Shown: positions 1 to 5,906, counted from the first letter of the stretch. The stretch is 9,869 nt of DNA from Actinomycetes bacterium (GCA_021816565.1 JAKAXN010000153.1:1-9869), one strand, 5' to 3'. Program-made: numbers and translations. The notes: generated by a model from the letters alone, not told the origin.

Positions 1-104
1 TCGAGGCGGCCGGGGTGGACCCCCAGGGCCGGGCCGAGGATCTCGATGTGCAGGCCTGGGGGCGTCTGGCCCGGGCCGTCGCCGGTACCGGCGGGACGAG
101 CTGA
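1..104 (+). CDS. rsmA: RsmA (KsgA), 16S rRNA dimethyladenosine transferase, C-terminal fragment
   Basis: Only the last 33 codons are inside the window (reading frame from base 3, TGA at 102-104). The tail reads EAAGVDPQGRAEDLDVQAWG followed by RLARAV. This matches the end of the RsmA/KsgA C-terminal helical domain, where an 'aGidp..RaE.Ls..d...La' pattern is typical. The enzyme dimethylates two adjacent adenines in the 3' terminal hairpin of 16S rRNA during 30S assembly. The identification rests on this short tail plus the context: rsmA directly before ispE is a common actinobacterial order. The stop codon overlaps the ispE start by one base (TGATG), so the two are probably co-transcribed and translationally coupled. 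The Rossmann methyltransferase domain lies upstream of the window and cannot be checked. Confidence 0.8.
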   Translation, partial: EAAGVDPQGRAEDLDVQAWGRLARAVAGTGGTS

Positions 105-823
105 TGGAGGCGGAAGTGCTCTACGCCCGGGCCAAGCTGACGCTCAGCCTGCGGGTGACCGGGGTGAGGGCCGACGGCTACCACCTCCTGGAATCGGAGA
201 TGGTCACCCTGGACCTGGCCGACCGGTTGGAGATCTCCCCGGGGGACGGCCTGACGGTCTCGGGGCTCGGGTCCGACGGCCCGGTGCCCGCCGGCGCCGA
301 CAACCTGGTGCGCCGGGCCCTGGACGCCGTCGGCCGGCGGGCCTCCATCCACCTGGAGAAGCGCATCCCGACCGGTGCCGGCCTCGGCGGCGGGTCGGCT
401 GACGCCGCCGCGGTGCTGCGCTGGGCCGGCTGCAGCGATCCGTCGGTGGCGGTCGGGCTGGGGGCCGACGTGCCGTTCTGCCTGGCCGGGGGACGGGCGC
501 TGGTGCGGGGGGTCGGCGAGATGGTCGAGCCCCTGCCGTTCGCCGATATCGACGGGGCCGTCTTCACCCTCCTCACGCCACCGCTGCACGTCTCCACCGT
601 CGAGGTCTACCGGACCTGGGACCGCCTGGGCGGTCCCAGGGGCGACAACGGCAACGACCTGGAGCCGGCCGCGCTGGCGGTCGCCCCGGAACTGGTCCGG
701 TGGCGGGATGTCCTGGCGGACGCCTCCGGTGAGACCCCGATGCTGGCCGGCAGCGGCGGTACCTGGTTCGTGCGCGGTGCCCATCCCGGACCGGGGCGCC
801 GGGTGGTCCGGGCCGCCCGCTAG
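104..823 (+). CDS. ispE: IspE, 4-diphosphocytidyl-2-C-methyl-D-erythritol kinase (compact form)
   Basis: GHMP-family kinase that phosphorylates 4-diphosphocytidyl-2-C-methyl-D-erythritol with ATP in the cytosolic non-mevalonate (MEP) route to isoprenoids. Seen in the 239-residue product: the N-terminal substrate motif with K11 (AKLTL) and ADGYHLLES at 23-31; the glycine-rich ATP loop PTGAGLGGGSADAAA at 89-103; GADVPF with the probable catalytic base D122; and the late GHMP glycine motif AGSGGT at 215-220. All key residues are present, so it should be active. It is short: most IspE proteins have about 280-310 residues. The helix between the ATP loop and GADVPF is cut to about 16 residues, and the segment after AGSGGT is only about 20. 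The ATG start at 104 is fixed by its overlap with the rsmA stop; no strong Shine-Dalgarno is visible, which fits coupling. Confidence 0.93.
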   Translation: MEAEVLYARAKLTLSLRVTGVRADGYHLLESEMVTLDLADRLEISPGDGLTVSGLGSDGPVPAGADNLVRRALDAVGRRASIHLEKRIPTGAGLGGGSADAAAVLRWAGCSDPSVAVGLGADVPFCLAGGRALVRGVGEMVEPLPFADIDGAVFTLLTPPLHVSTVEVYRTWDRLGGPRGDNGNDLEPAALAVAPELVRWRDVLADASGETPMLAGSGGTWFVRGAHPGPGRRVVRAAR

Positions 824-829
824 CCGGGC

Positions 830-844
830 CGGCCCTACGGGCCG
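830..844. terminator. Possible hairpin between convergent ispE and bS22 genes
   Basis: A perfect 6-base-pair GC stem, CGGCCC-TAC-GGGCCG, starts seven bases after the ispE stop. No run of T follows on either strand, so it does not fit a classical intrinsic terminator. Placement between convergent genes is the main support. In such GC-rich DNA, short hairpins of this kind arise often by chance. Confidence 0.2.
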
Positions 845-850
845 ACTACC

Positions 851-888
851 GGCTGGGCTCTGGTGTGGCGGCTGGGCTCTGGTGTGGC
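851..888. repeat. Perfect tandem duplication, 2 x 19 bases
   Basis: The unit GGCTGGGCTCTGGTGTGGC occurs at 851-869 and again at 870-888 with no mismatch. It lies in the non-coding gap between ispE (stop 823) and the end of the minus-strand bS22 gene (stop 906), so it would be in the 3' untranslated part of either transcript. It looks like a recent slippage duplication. No function is evident. Confidence 0.85.
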
Positions 889-905
889 GGCCGGGGCCGG
901 TTGGG

Positions 906-1004
906 CTACCGGCCGGCCCGGCGCTGCCAGCGCGTGGCCTTCAGCATCTTCTTGTGCTTCTTCTTGCGCATGCGCTTGCGGCGCTTCTTGATCAGCGATC
1001 CCAT
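906..1004 (-). CDS. Small ribosomal subunit protein bS22 (AURKAIP1/COX24-domain mini-protein)
   Basis: A 32-residue ORF with ATG at 1004-1002 and TAG at 908-906. It starts MGSLIKKRRKRMRKKKHKK and continues MLKATRWQRR; more than half of its residues are lysine or arginine. Actinobacterial bS22 proteins are about 33 residues with the same plan, MGSvIKKRRKRMxKKKHRKLL..tR.QRR. This family (AURKAIP1/COX24 C-terminal domain) was found as an extra 30S protein in mycobacterial ribosome structures, where it binds rRNA near the decoding region. The match covers the whole length, so I am confident despite the size. It is convergent with ispE and divergent from the PPOX gene. No clear Shine-Dalgarno precedes the ATG. 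A TAGGTT box (complement of 1015-1020) lies 11 bases ahead, so a very short or absent leader is possible. Genes this small are usually missed by automated annotation. Confidence 0.88.
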   Translation of the reverse strand: MGSLIKKRRKRMRKKKHKKMLKATRWQRRAGR

Positions 1005-1072
1005 GGCGGATAGCCAACCTAGTGGCTCGGCGCGGGTTGGAGCCAGCCGGCCCCTTCTGGCAGGCTGTCCGG
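1005..1072. promoter_or_regulatory. Divergent control region between bS22 and the PPOX gene
   Basis: These 68 bases separate two divergently read starts, so promoters for both should lie here or just over the edges. For bS22 the best -10 candidate is TAGGTT on the minus strand (1020-1015). For the plus-strand gene, TTGATC at 988-993 and TAGCCA at 1011-1016 are 17 bases apart, a canonical spacing but with a weak -10 match. An inverted repeat, AGCCA-N6-TGGCT at 1012-1027, covers both candidate -10 boxes and could be an operator. A second pair, CCAACC (1014-1019) and GGTTGG (1035-1040), also lies here. All of this is inferred from short matches. Confidence 0.3.
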
Positions 1073-1543
1073 ATGGGGGTCAACCGGCGTAGCGAGATCA
1101 AGATGAGTCCCGAGGAGGTGCAGGCCTTCCTCGAGGAGGAGCGCACCACCACCATGTGCTCCATGCACCCGGACGGGTCGATCCACGCGGTGGCCATGTG
1201 GTACGCCCTGCTCGACGGCGTGATCACGGTGGAGACCAAGGCGAAGTCGCAGAAGGTGCAGAACCTGCGGCGCGACCCCCGCCTGACGTTCCTGGTGGAG
1301 GCGGGCGACCGCTACGAGCAACTGCGGGGGGTGGAGATCGTCGGGAAGGCCCGCATCATCGAGGATCCCTCCACTGTGTGGAAGTTCGGGGTGGCCGTCT
1401 GGGAGCGCTACATGGGCCCCTACGACGACAGCCAGAAGCCCCTGGTCGAGGCCATGATGCACAACCGGCTGCTGGTGAGCGTGGACGTCGACAAGGTCGT
1501 CAGCTGGGACCACCGCAAGCTCAACCAGACCCTCGCCGGGTGA
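1073..1543 (+). CDS. PPOX-class, probably F420-dependent, flavin/deazaflavin oxidoreductase (FDOR-B type)
   Basis: A 156-residue split-barrel protein of the pyridoxamine 5'-phosphate oxidase-like superfamily. Seen: an N-terminal helix (MSPEEVQAFLEEER, 11-24), a first strand pair ending MHPDGSIHAVAMWYALLDG (31-49), the cofactor-phosphate region AKSQKVQNLRRDPR (57-70) and EAGDRYEQLRGVEI (76-89). Actinobacterial members with this SQK.xNL..DPR pattern commonly bind coenzyme F420 or FMN and act on small substrates; some reduce biliverdin or quinones. The substrate cannot be told here. I chose ATG 1073 because family members begin close to this point (MGVNRRSEIKMS). A GTG at 1022 would add 17 residues that do not look like the family, and ATG 1103 is also possible. 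No Shine-Dalgarno is visible. The stop overlaps the next gene by four bases (GTGA). Confidence 0.85.
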   Translation: MGVNRRSEIKMSPEEVQAFLEEERTTTMCSMHPDGSIHAVAMWYALLDGVITVETKAKSQKVQNLRRDPRLTFLVEAGDRYEQLRGVEIVGKARIIEDPSTVWKFGVAVWERYMGPYDDSQKPLVEAMMHNRLLVSVDVDKVVSWDHRKLNQTLAG

Positions 1544-2235
1544 GCCGCTCCCTCGACGGCCCCTGGTGGGACGGCCACGCCGACCTGCTCCCACCGGATC
1601 CCGAGCTGCAGCCGCTGCACCAGCGCGACTACCAGGTACGCGCCTGGCGGGTGGATGACGCCACCATGTTGATCCGCGGCGCGGTGATGGATCTCAAGCC
1701 GGGGGCCCCGTTCGCCGAGCGCATCGAGGCGGCGGGAGGCACCGATGACGGCGGCCCGCTGACCATGCACCACATGGTGGTCGACCTCACCGTGAGCTTC
1801 CCGGACCTGACCATCACCGGCGCCGAGGTGGTCTTCGAGACCCACCCGCAGCCGGGCTGCACGGCGATCGCCCCCCGCTACCGGGACCTGATCGGCCTCT
1901 CCATAGCCCGGGGCTTCACCCAGGAGGTGCGCCTGTGCTTCGGCGGCCCGCGCGGCTGCACCCACACCACCGCCCTTCTGCAGGCCATGGGGCCGGTGGC
2001 GGTGCAGTGCATGTTCTCCATGCGCCACGCCGGGCCCGTCCCGGCCGGTCCTCTGCCCGGGGGCGGGGCCGCCGACGGGGCCGGCGCGTTCATGCGCGAC
2101 ACCTGCCACCTGTGGGCCTCAGACGGGGAACTGTGGCAGGGGGTCACCATCGGCCGGCCGCCGCCCCCGGCTCTCCCGATGCAGGACCGGATGCGCCGGG
2201 CCGGGCTGGACCCGACCCGGCGCGACGTGATCTAG
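1540..2235 (+). CDS. DUF2889 family protein
   Basis: A 231-residue protein of unknown function. The GTG start at 1540 overlaps the PPOX stop (GTGA), so translation is probably coupled; the frame is open further upstream, but that would run inside the PPOX gene. Features that match DUF2889: HQRDYQVRAWRVDD (27-40, 'H.R.y.v.a..l.d'), MHHMVVDLTV (76-85), HPQPGC (102-107), LIGLSIARGF (117-126), FGGPRGCTHTTALL (134-147) and FMRDTCHLW (184-192). The conserved C107, C140, H142, C189 and H190 could form a metal or cofactor site, but this is inference. There is no signal peptide or membrane segment. DUF2889 genes often lie near lipid or aromatic compound metabolism genes in Proteobacteria and Actinobacteria; no biochemical role is established to my knowledge. 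Pairing with a flavin/F420 protein hints at a small-molecule redox setting. Confidence 0.82.
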   Translation: MSRSLDGPWWDGHADLLPPDPELQPLHQRDYQVRAWRVDDATMLIRGAVMDLKPGAPFAERIEAAGGTDDGGPLTMHHMVVDLTVSFPDLTITGAEVVFETHPQPGCTAIAPRYRDLIGLSIARGFTQEVRLCFGGPRGCTHTTALLQAMGPVAVQCMFSMRHAGPVPAGPLPGGGAADGAGAFMRDTCHLWASDGELWQGVTIGRPPPPALPMQDRMRRAGLDPTRRDVI

Positions 2236-3401
2236 CCCGCCGGCTTCGGCTTCGGCGGGGCCACCCCCACCCGCGGCGCGGCCACGGCCTGCTCCGGCCA
2301 GCGCCGGCGCGACACGGTGGACAGCTTCCGCAGGAGGGCTACCGCCCCCGGGTCGTCGTCACCGGGCCGGGTCTCGATCACCCCGTCGGCCAGCATCCCC
2401 TCGATGATCTCCCGTCCGGCGTCGGTGCGCACGATGGTGAGGGTCCAGTCGTTGAACGCCCCGATGCCGCCGGTGGAGATGTCGGCGTGCTCGGCCGCGA
2501 AGTCGGGGCAGGCCTTGCAGCCCTCCCGGGTCCACGCGTGGCACTCCTTCAGCGGGACCTCGTGGTACGCCCCGTCGCGCATCCAGATCTGCAGCACGCC
2601 CTTGATGTTCATCTTCACGATGTCCTGGCGGGCCAAGCCGTAGCGGGCCTCGAGGAGCTCCTCGAATATGGCGTCGTCGAAGGTCTTGGAGCACAGCAGC
2701 CCGATGGACAGGGCCAGCCGCCGGCCCGGCTTACCGGCCTTGCGGGCCCGCATGACGGCCGGCACGGAGGCCTGGCAGCTCATGCCCACCAGGGCCAGCC
2801 GCTCGTGGCCGGCCTCGATGGCCCGGGCGTAGGCCAGGGTGTTGGCCGAATAGGTGTAGCGGGACCCGGCGGCGGCCAGGATCTCCTCCCGGGTGCGGGC
2901 CAGGCCGGGCACCGCCTTCCAGGTCCGGCCGTCGCCCTCCAGCATCGACACCAGGGCCGCGTCTATGCGGTCGTGGTCCAGACACCAGAGGAGGATGGCC
3001 GAGACCAGACCGCCGTCCTGGCCGTTCTGGTGGATCTGGGCGTCGGTGGCCCGGGCCAGGAAGACGTCCTTCGACACCCCCGACATCTCCTCTGCCAGGC
3101 GCTCCCGCCCGAAGAGGTACGTGTCGATCTCGGGTTCCCAGTTGCGGAAGCGGGGGCAGGCCCGGGTGCAGCTGGTACACCCGCGCTGCCCGTGCCCGCA
3201 GTCCCCGGCGCCGAGCTCCTCCTCCAGGTGGAACGGCCTGTACACCCCGTTCTGGTCGTCGTAGCCGAGGACGTCGTGGGGGCAGGACACGACGCAGCCG
3301 GCGCAGCCGGTGCACAGCCCCGAGGTGACGACCTCACTGAACAGCTCGGCCCACTGGGCCCGCCAACGTTCCCTGGCCGGGGGGTTCTGAGTCGCGGTCA
3401 C
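2232..3401 (-). CDS. Coenzyme F420 hydrogenase/dehydrogenase beta subunit family protein (FrhB/FdhB-like iron-sulfur flavoprotein)
   Basis: A 389-residue cytosolic redox protein. Seen: an N-terminal ferredoxin-type motif C30-x2-C33-x2-C36-x3-C40-P; a second cysteine set C68, C75-x2-C78-x3-C82-P; the flavin-binding stretch NGQDGGLVSAIL (126-137); GMSCQ with C209; LLCSKTF with C237; NIKG at 265-268; and the late C287, C295, C298 with PDFAAEHADISTGGIG (299-314). These follow the order in FrhB, FpoF and FdhB and in ferredoxin-dependent F420 reductases, which move electrons between FAD, 4Fe-4S clusters and F420. No hydrogenase large or small subunit lies nearby, so a stand-alone F420 reductase or another reductase (7-hydroxymethyl-chlorophyll reductase-like members exist) is possible. 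The GTG start fits a leaderless transcript. Its TAG stop shares CTAG with the convergent DUF2889 stop. The last 20 residues are a proline/lysine-rich tail. Confidence 0.88.
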   Translation of the reverse strand: MTATQNPPARERWRAQWAELFSEVVTSGLCTGCAGCVVSCPHDVLGYDDQNGVYRPFHLEEELGAGDCGHGQRGCTSCTRACPRFRNWEPEIDTYLFGRERLAEEMSGVSKDVFLARATDAQIHQNGQDGGLVSAILLWCLDHDRIDAALVSMLEGDGRTWKAVPGLARTREEILAAAGSRYTYSANTLAYARAIEAGHERLALVGMSCQASVPAVMRARKAGKPGRRLALSIGLLCSKTFDDAIFEELLEARYGLARQDIVKMNIKGVLQIWMRDGAYHEVPLKECHAWTREGCKACPDFAAEHADISTGGIGAFNDWTLTIVRTDAGREIIEGMLADGVIETRPGDDDPGAVALLRKLSTVSRRRWPEQAVAAPRVGVAPPKPKPAG

Positions 3402-3414
3402 GCCCGGCAGGCTA
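3402..3414 (-). promoter_or_regulatory. Possible leaderless promoter (-10 box) of the FrhB-like gene
   Basis: On the minus strand TAGCCT (3414-3409) is followed by seven bases and then the GTG start at 3401. A TANNNT box 6-8 bases before the first base of the start codon is the usual layout of leaderless genes in actinobacteria. No Shine-Dalgarno is present, which supports this. I see no clear -35 box. Confidence 0.4.
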
Positions 3415-3428
3415 GTGCGTCCCCTCCC

Positions 3429-3448
3429 GGGCCAGAAGTGACCGGCCC
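3429..3448 (-). terminator. Weak hairpin after the liv operon
   Basis: GGGCC at 3429-3433 pairs with GGCCC at 3444-3448 across a ten-base loop, just after the livK-type gene stop and ahead of the FrhB-like promoter candidate. The stem is only five pairs and no T-run follows. It could help end the operon transcript, or it may be chance. Confidence 0.15.
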
Positions 3449-3455
3449 CACCCGT

Positions 3456-5066
3456 CTACTGGTAGTGGTAGTAGCCCGCCGGCGAGCACTTGAAGCCGGT
3501 GGCGGTGGCCGGGTCACGGACGAACTTGCCGTTCTTGACGTCGATCAGGAGCCAGCAGCTGGGCGGCACCTTGCCGGCCGGGTTGGCCGGCGGCTCCAGC
3601 CCGTCGGCGGTGAAGCTGGTCAGCTGCTTCAACCCGCCGAGCAGGGCCGCCCGGGTCACCGACCCGGCGGTGTTGAGGGCCTGGGCCAGCAGCAGCCCCG
3701 ACATCCAGCTGTAGACCGCGTAGATGTCGGGCACCTGTCCGGGGTTGACCCGGCTGTACCACTGGTCGAGGGTGGCCACCATGGGGATCAGGCCGGCGTC
3801 CTCACCGTCGTAGAGGGCCAGCGGCTGGGACAGCACCGTGCCGGCGGCGCCGGGACCGGCGTTCTTGATGAACGCCGGATCGTAGGCCGGCGGGCTGTAG
3901 TTGCCGAGTACGATCTTCATGCCGGCCTGGTACATGGCGTTGGCCAGCTGGCCGATGATGGTGCCGGTGGCCTGGAAGATCACTCCCTGGACGCCGGCCG
4001 CCTTCATCTTCTGCACGTCCCCGTTGAAGGTGGGGTCGGTCGGCTGGAGGGTCGTGTCGGTGAAGACGAACTTGTAGCCGATGGACTTGAGGGCGGCTTC
4101 CTCCTGCGCCCCGGTCGAGGCCGTCTGCGGGGTGTTCTCCACCAGCATGGCCATGTGCTGGGTGGCTGCTGCGTACTGCGGATCGGACTTGAAGTACTCG
4201 TACTCACCGATGTGGTAGCCGGGCGGCTCGGGTTGCGGCGAGAAGTTGTCCGCGGAGTTGAACCGCTGCGGGGAGAGGGCGGTGCCGATGTCGGGCACGT
4301 TCGGGGCGCCGGCGGTGATCCCTGCGTCCTGCAGCGAGAACGAGCCCATGAAGGCCAGCACCTGGTTGGCCATGGTGGACGCCTCGCTCTGGTCGGTGGC
4401 CTGGTCGAACTGGTCGTCGGCGGAGTTGACGACCAGCTTGCGGCCGCAGATGCCGCCCACCGAGTTGATGTAGGCGGCGACGGCCTCGGCGCCGTAGCGG
4501 GCGCCGGCGAACAGGCCCGGGACCGGACCGTTGACGGTGGCGATGTTGCCGACGGTGATGGAGCTGGCGGTGACCCCCGGCCCGGAGCCGGGAGCCCCCG
4601 GGGCGCACATCTTCCCGCCGGGCCCGGCCAGCGGGTTGCCGGCCTGGGTGACCGTCCGGGGGCCGCCGGACGTCCCCGAGGCCCCGGCCGGCTTCGTAGC
4701 GGAGGAGCCGCCCGACCCGCCGGCTGCGCCCGATCCGCCCGCCGCCCCTCCTCCGGCGGCCGAGCCGCCGGAGGAGGCACCGGCGGAGCCGCCGGCCGGG
4801 CTGGCGGAGCCGCCGCCCGACGCGGTCGTGGCAGCCGACCCGCCGGGCGACGAACTCGATCCGAGGGCCGAGGCCCCCGACCCGCCGCTCGACGTGGCGC
4901 CCGAGGAGCCGACCCCGGCGCTGATCCCGCCGCCCGAGCCGCTCCCGTCGAGAGCAGCCATCTGGGATCTGGTGAGCCGGGCGCCGCATCCACCTGCGAG
5001 GAGGATCGTGATGCCGGCGATGGCCATGGGCTTGCGGCGCGCCGACCTGTACCTGTTGGACTTCAT
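3456..5066 (-). CDS. LivK-type branched-chain amino acid ABC transporter substrate-binding lipoprotein with long Gly/Ser linker
   Basis: A 536-residue extracytoplasmic receptor of the Peripla_BP_6 (type 1 periplasmic binding fold) family, which captures a solute and delivers it to the LivM/G/F machinery encoded upstream. Seen: a basic N-terminus, a hydrophobic stretch (14-24) and a lipobox-like LAGGC with C27 as probable lipid anchor (Ala at -3 is less usual than Leu/Val); a very low-complexity Gly/Ser/Ala linker at about 40-136; then the binding domain beginning near GVTASSITVGN (164-174), with GARYGAEAVAAYIN (188-201) and GGICGRKLVV typical of the family. Cysteines C154, C207, C504 and C527 could form disulfides. 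I chose ATG 5066 because GGAGAAG sits two bases before it and the signal peptide starts there; the frame is open 48 codons further, overlapping the preceding gene. It is last in the operon, 41 bases after the membrane protein gene. Ligand unknown: amino acids, amides, urea or aromatic acids are all possible. Confidence 0.9.
   Translation of the reverse strand: MKSNRYRSARRKPMAIAGITILLAGGCGARLTRSQMAALDGSGSGGGISAGVGSSGATSSGGSGASALGSSSSPGGSAATTASGGGSASPAGGSAGASSGGSAAGGGAAGGSGAAGGSGGSSATKPAGASGTSGGPRTVTQAGNPLAGPGGKMCAPGAPGSGPGVTASSITVGNIATVNGPVPGLFAGARYGAEAVAAYINSVGGICGRKLVVNSADDQFDQATDQSEASTMANQVLAFMGSFSLQDAGITAGAPNVPDIGTALSPQRFNSADNFSPQPEPPGYHIGEYEYFKSDPQYAAATQHMAMLVENTPQTASTGAQEEAALKSIGYKFVFTDTTLQPTDPTFNGDVQKMKAAGVQGVIFQATGTIIGQLANAMYQAGMKIVLGNYSPPAYDPAFIKNAGPGAAGTVLSQPLALYDGEDAGLIPMVATLDQWYSRVNPGQVPDIYAVYSWMSGLLLAQALNTAGSVTRAALLGGLKQLTSFTADGLEPPANPAGKVPPSCWLLIDVKNGKFVRDPATATGFKCSPAGYYHYQ
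4658..4949 (-). repeat. Low-complexity Gly/Ser/Ala linker coding segment
   Basis: About 97 codons of the receptor gene consist almost only of Gly, Ser and Ala, with irregular GGS, GGA and SGG units and a few Pro, Thr and Val. It is imperfect rather than a clean tandem array. It joins the lipid-anchored Cys to the folded binding domain. Such DNA is prone to slippage, so its length may vary between strains. Confidence 0.75.
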
Positions 5067-5068
5067 GA

Positions 5069-5075
5069 CTTCTCC
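5069..5075 (-). promoter_or_regulatory. Shine-Dalgarno of the livK-type gene
   Basis: GGAGAAG followed by two bases and ATG. It decides the start at 5066 over the longer open frame. The membrane protein gene just upstream in the operon carries the same GGAGAAG-N2-ATG arrangement (complement of 5890-5896, ATG 5887). Confidence 0.75.
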
Positions 5076-5107
5076 GGTTGGGGTGGGGGGTTCGGTGCGG
5101 GTTCGGG

Positions 5108-5887
5108 TCAGACGAGGACGCCGGCCGCGTCGCACATGGAGCAGTAGCCGAAGCCGGCGGTGCCGGCCGGGATCGACCGCAGATCGCTGCGCTTGGCCAC
5201 CACCGGGCACTGCGGCCGGTGCAGGAGGGTGCCGCGGGGGGTGGCCAGGAGGACCGGTCCGGCGGTCACCGGCACCTCTCCGGTGGGCTCCCAGCCGTCG
5301 GGGTCGGGACCCGGCCGGGCCGGGGCGCCCCGCTCCGGCCGTGACGGGTTCACCCCGCCGACGCGGGCCCGGGCAGCCGTGGCGGTGGCCCGGCGCGTCG
5401 CCGGCACGGAGGCGCCGACGCCCGCCGGCACCGGGGCGGCCATGCCGAACCCGGTGGAGGCGAAGCCCGCTCCGCCCCCGTCGAGGGTGGCTTCCAGGAG
5501 GTCCTCGAGGCGCTGGAGTGACTGGAGGGTCAGCCCGTTCTGACGGCGGGACTCGCTCAGCTGGCGGCTCAGCCAGTAGCCGAAGTACATGAATCCCCCG
5601 GCCACCGAGATCCCCACGCCGAGCAGGCCCCCGGAGATCAGGTAGTCGATCTGGGCGTACAGCCGGCCGGTGTGGGCCGCCCCGTACCAGCCGAGCAGGA
5701 TGAACACCAGCCCGAGGGGGAAGAGGATCACCGCTGCTGCCAGGAGCACCTGCTCCACCGGCAACCGGCCGCGGCGGACCCGGACACCGGAGGCCGCTGC
5801 GGTGAGGGCGGCGTGGCGCACCGACATGCCGTAGCGCAGGGACGGATCGTCAGGGTTGTACCGGCCGGCGGTGGTTGGAGCGGTCAT
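5108..5887 (-). CDS. Uncharacterised two-helix membrane protein with C-terminal zinc-ribbon-like tail
   Basis: A 259-residue protein I cannot assign to a named family. From N to C: a soluble stretch (1-42) with a YNPDDPSLRYG segment; membrane helix 1 at about 47-67; membrane helix 2 at about 82-106; an amphipathic, possibly coiled stretch SRQLSESRRQNGLTLQSLQR and LEDLLEAT (about 107-135); a disordered Gly/Ala/Pro/Arg-rich region (136-205); and a conserved-looking tail from about 208. That tail holds H223-x3-C227 and C249-x2-C252, a spacing like the Ada-type zinc-binding module (yHr..C......C..C), so metal binding is likely but not shown. A strong GGGGAGAAG Shine-Dalgarno sets ATG 5887. It lies 19 bases after the secreted protein gene and 41 before livK, inside the transporter operon, so a role in the envelope linked to uptake is inferred. 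Confidence 0.75.
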   Translation of the reverse strand: MTAPTTAGRYNPDDPSLRYGMSVRHAALTAAASGVRVRRGRLPVEQVLLAAAVILFPLGLVFILLGWYGAAHTGRLYAQIDYLISGGLLGVGISVAGGFMYFGYWLSRQLSESRRQNGLTLQSLQRLEDLLEATLDGGGAGFASTGFGMAAPVPAGVGASVPATRRATATAARARVGGVNPSRPERGAPARPGPDPDGWEPTGEVPVTAGPVLLATPRGTLLHRPQCPVVAKRSDLRSIPAGTAGFGYCSMCDAAGVLV

Positions 5888-5906
5888 GGCTTCTCCCCTG
5901 TGTAGG

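Noticed and set aside
1022..1072. GTG 1022 as the start of the PPOX gene
   Set aside because: The 17 added residues (ARRGLEPAGPFWQAVR and one more) do not look like the family N-terminus, whereas ATG 1073 gives a typical one. It remains possible if the promoter boxes at 988-1016 drive a nearly leaderless message.
1935..5147. A 1070-codon open frame on the plus strand, antisense to the FrhB-like gene and the receptor gene
   Set aside because: It is rich in Gly, Ala, Arg, Pro, His and Val with no domain, and it lies opposite two genes with clear families. Long antisense frames are expected when third codon positions are almost all G or C.
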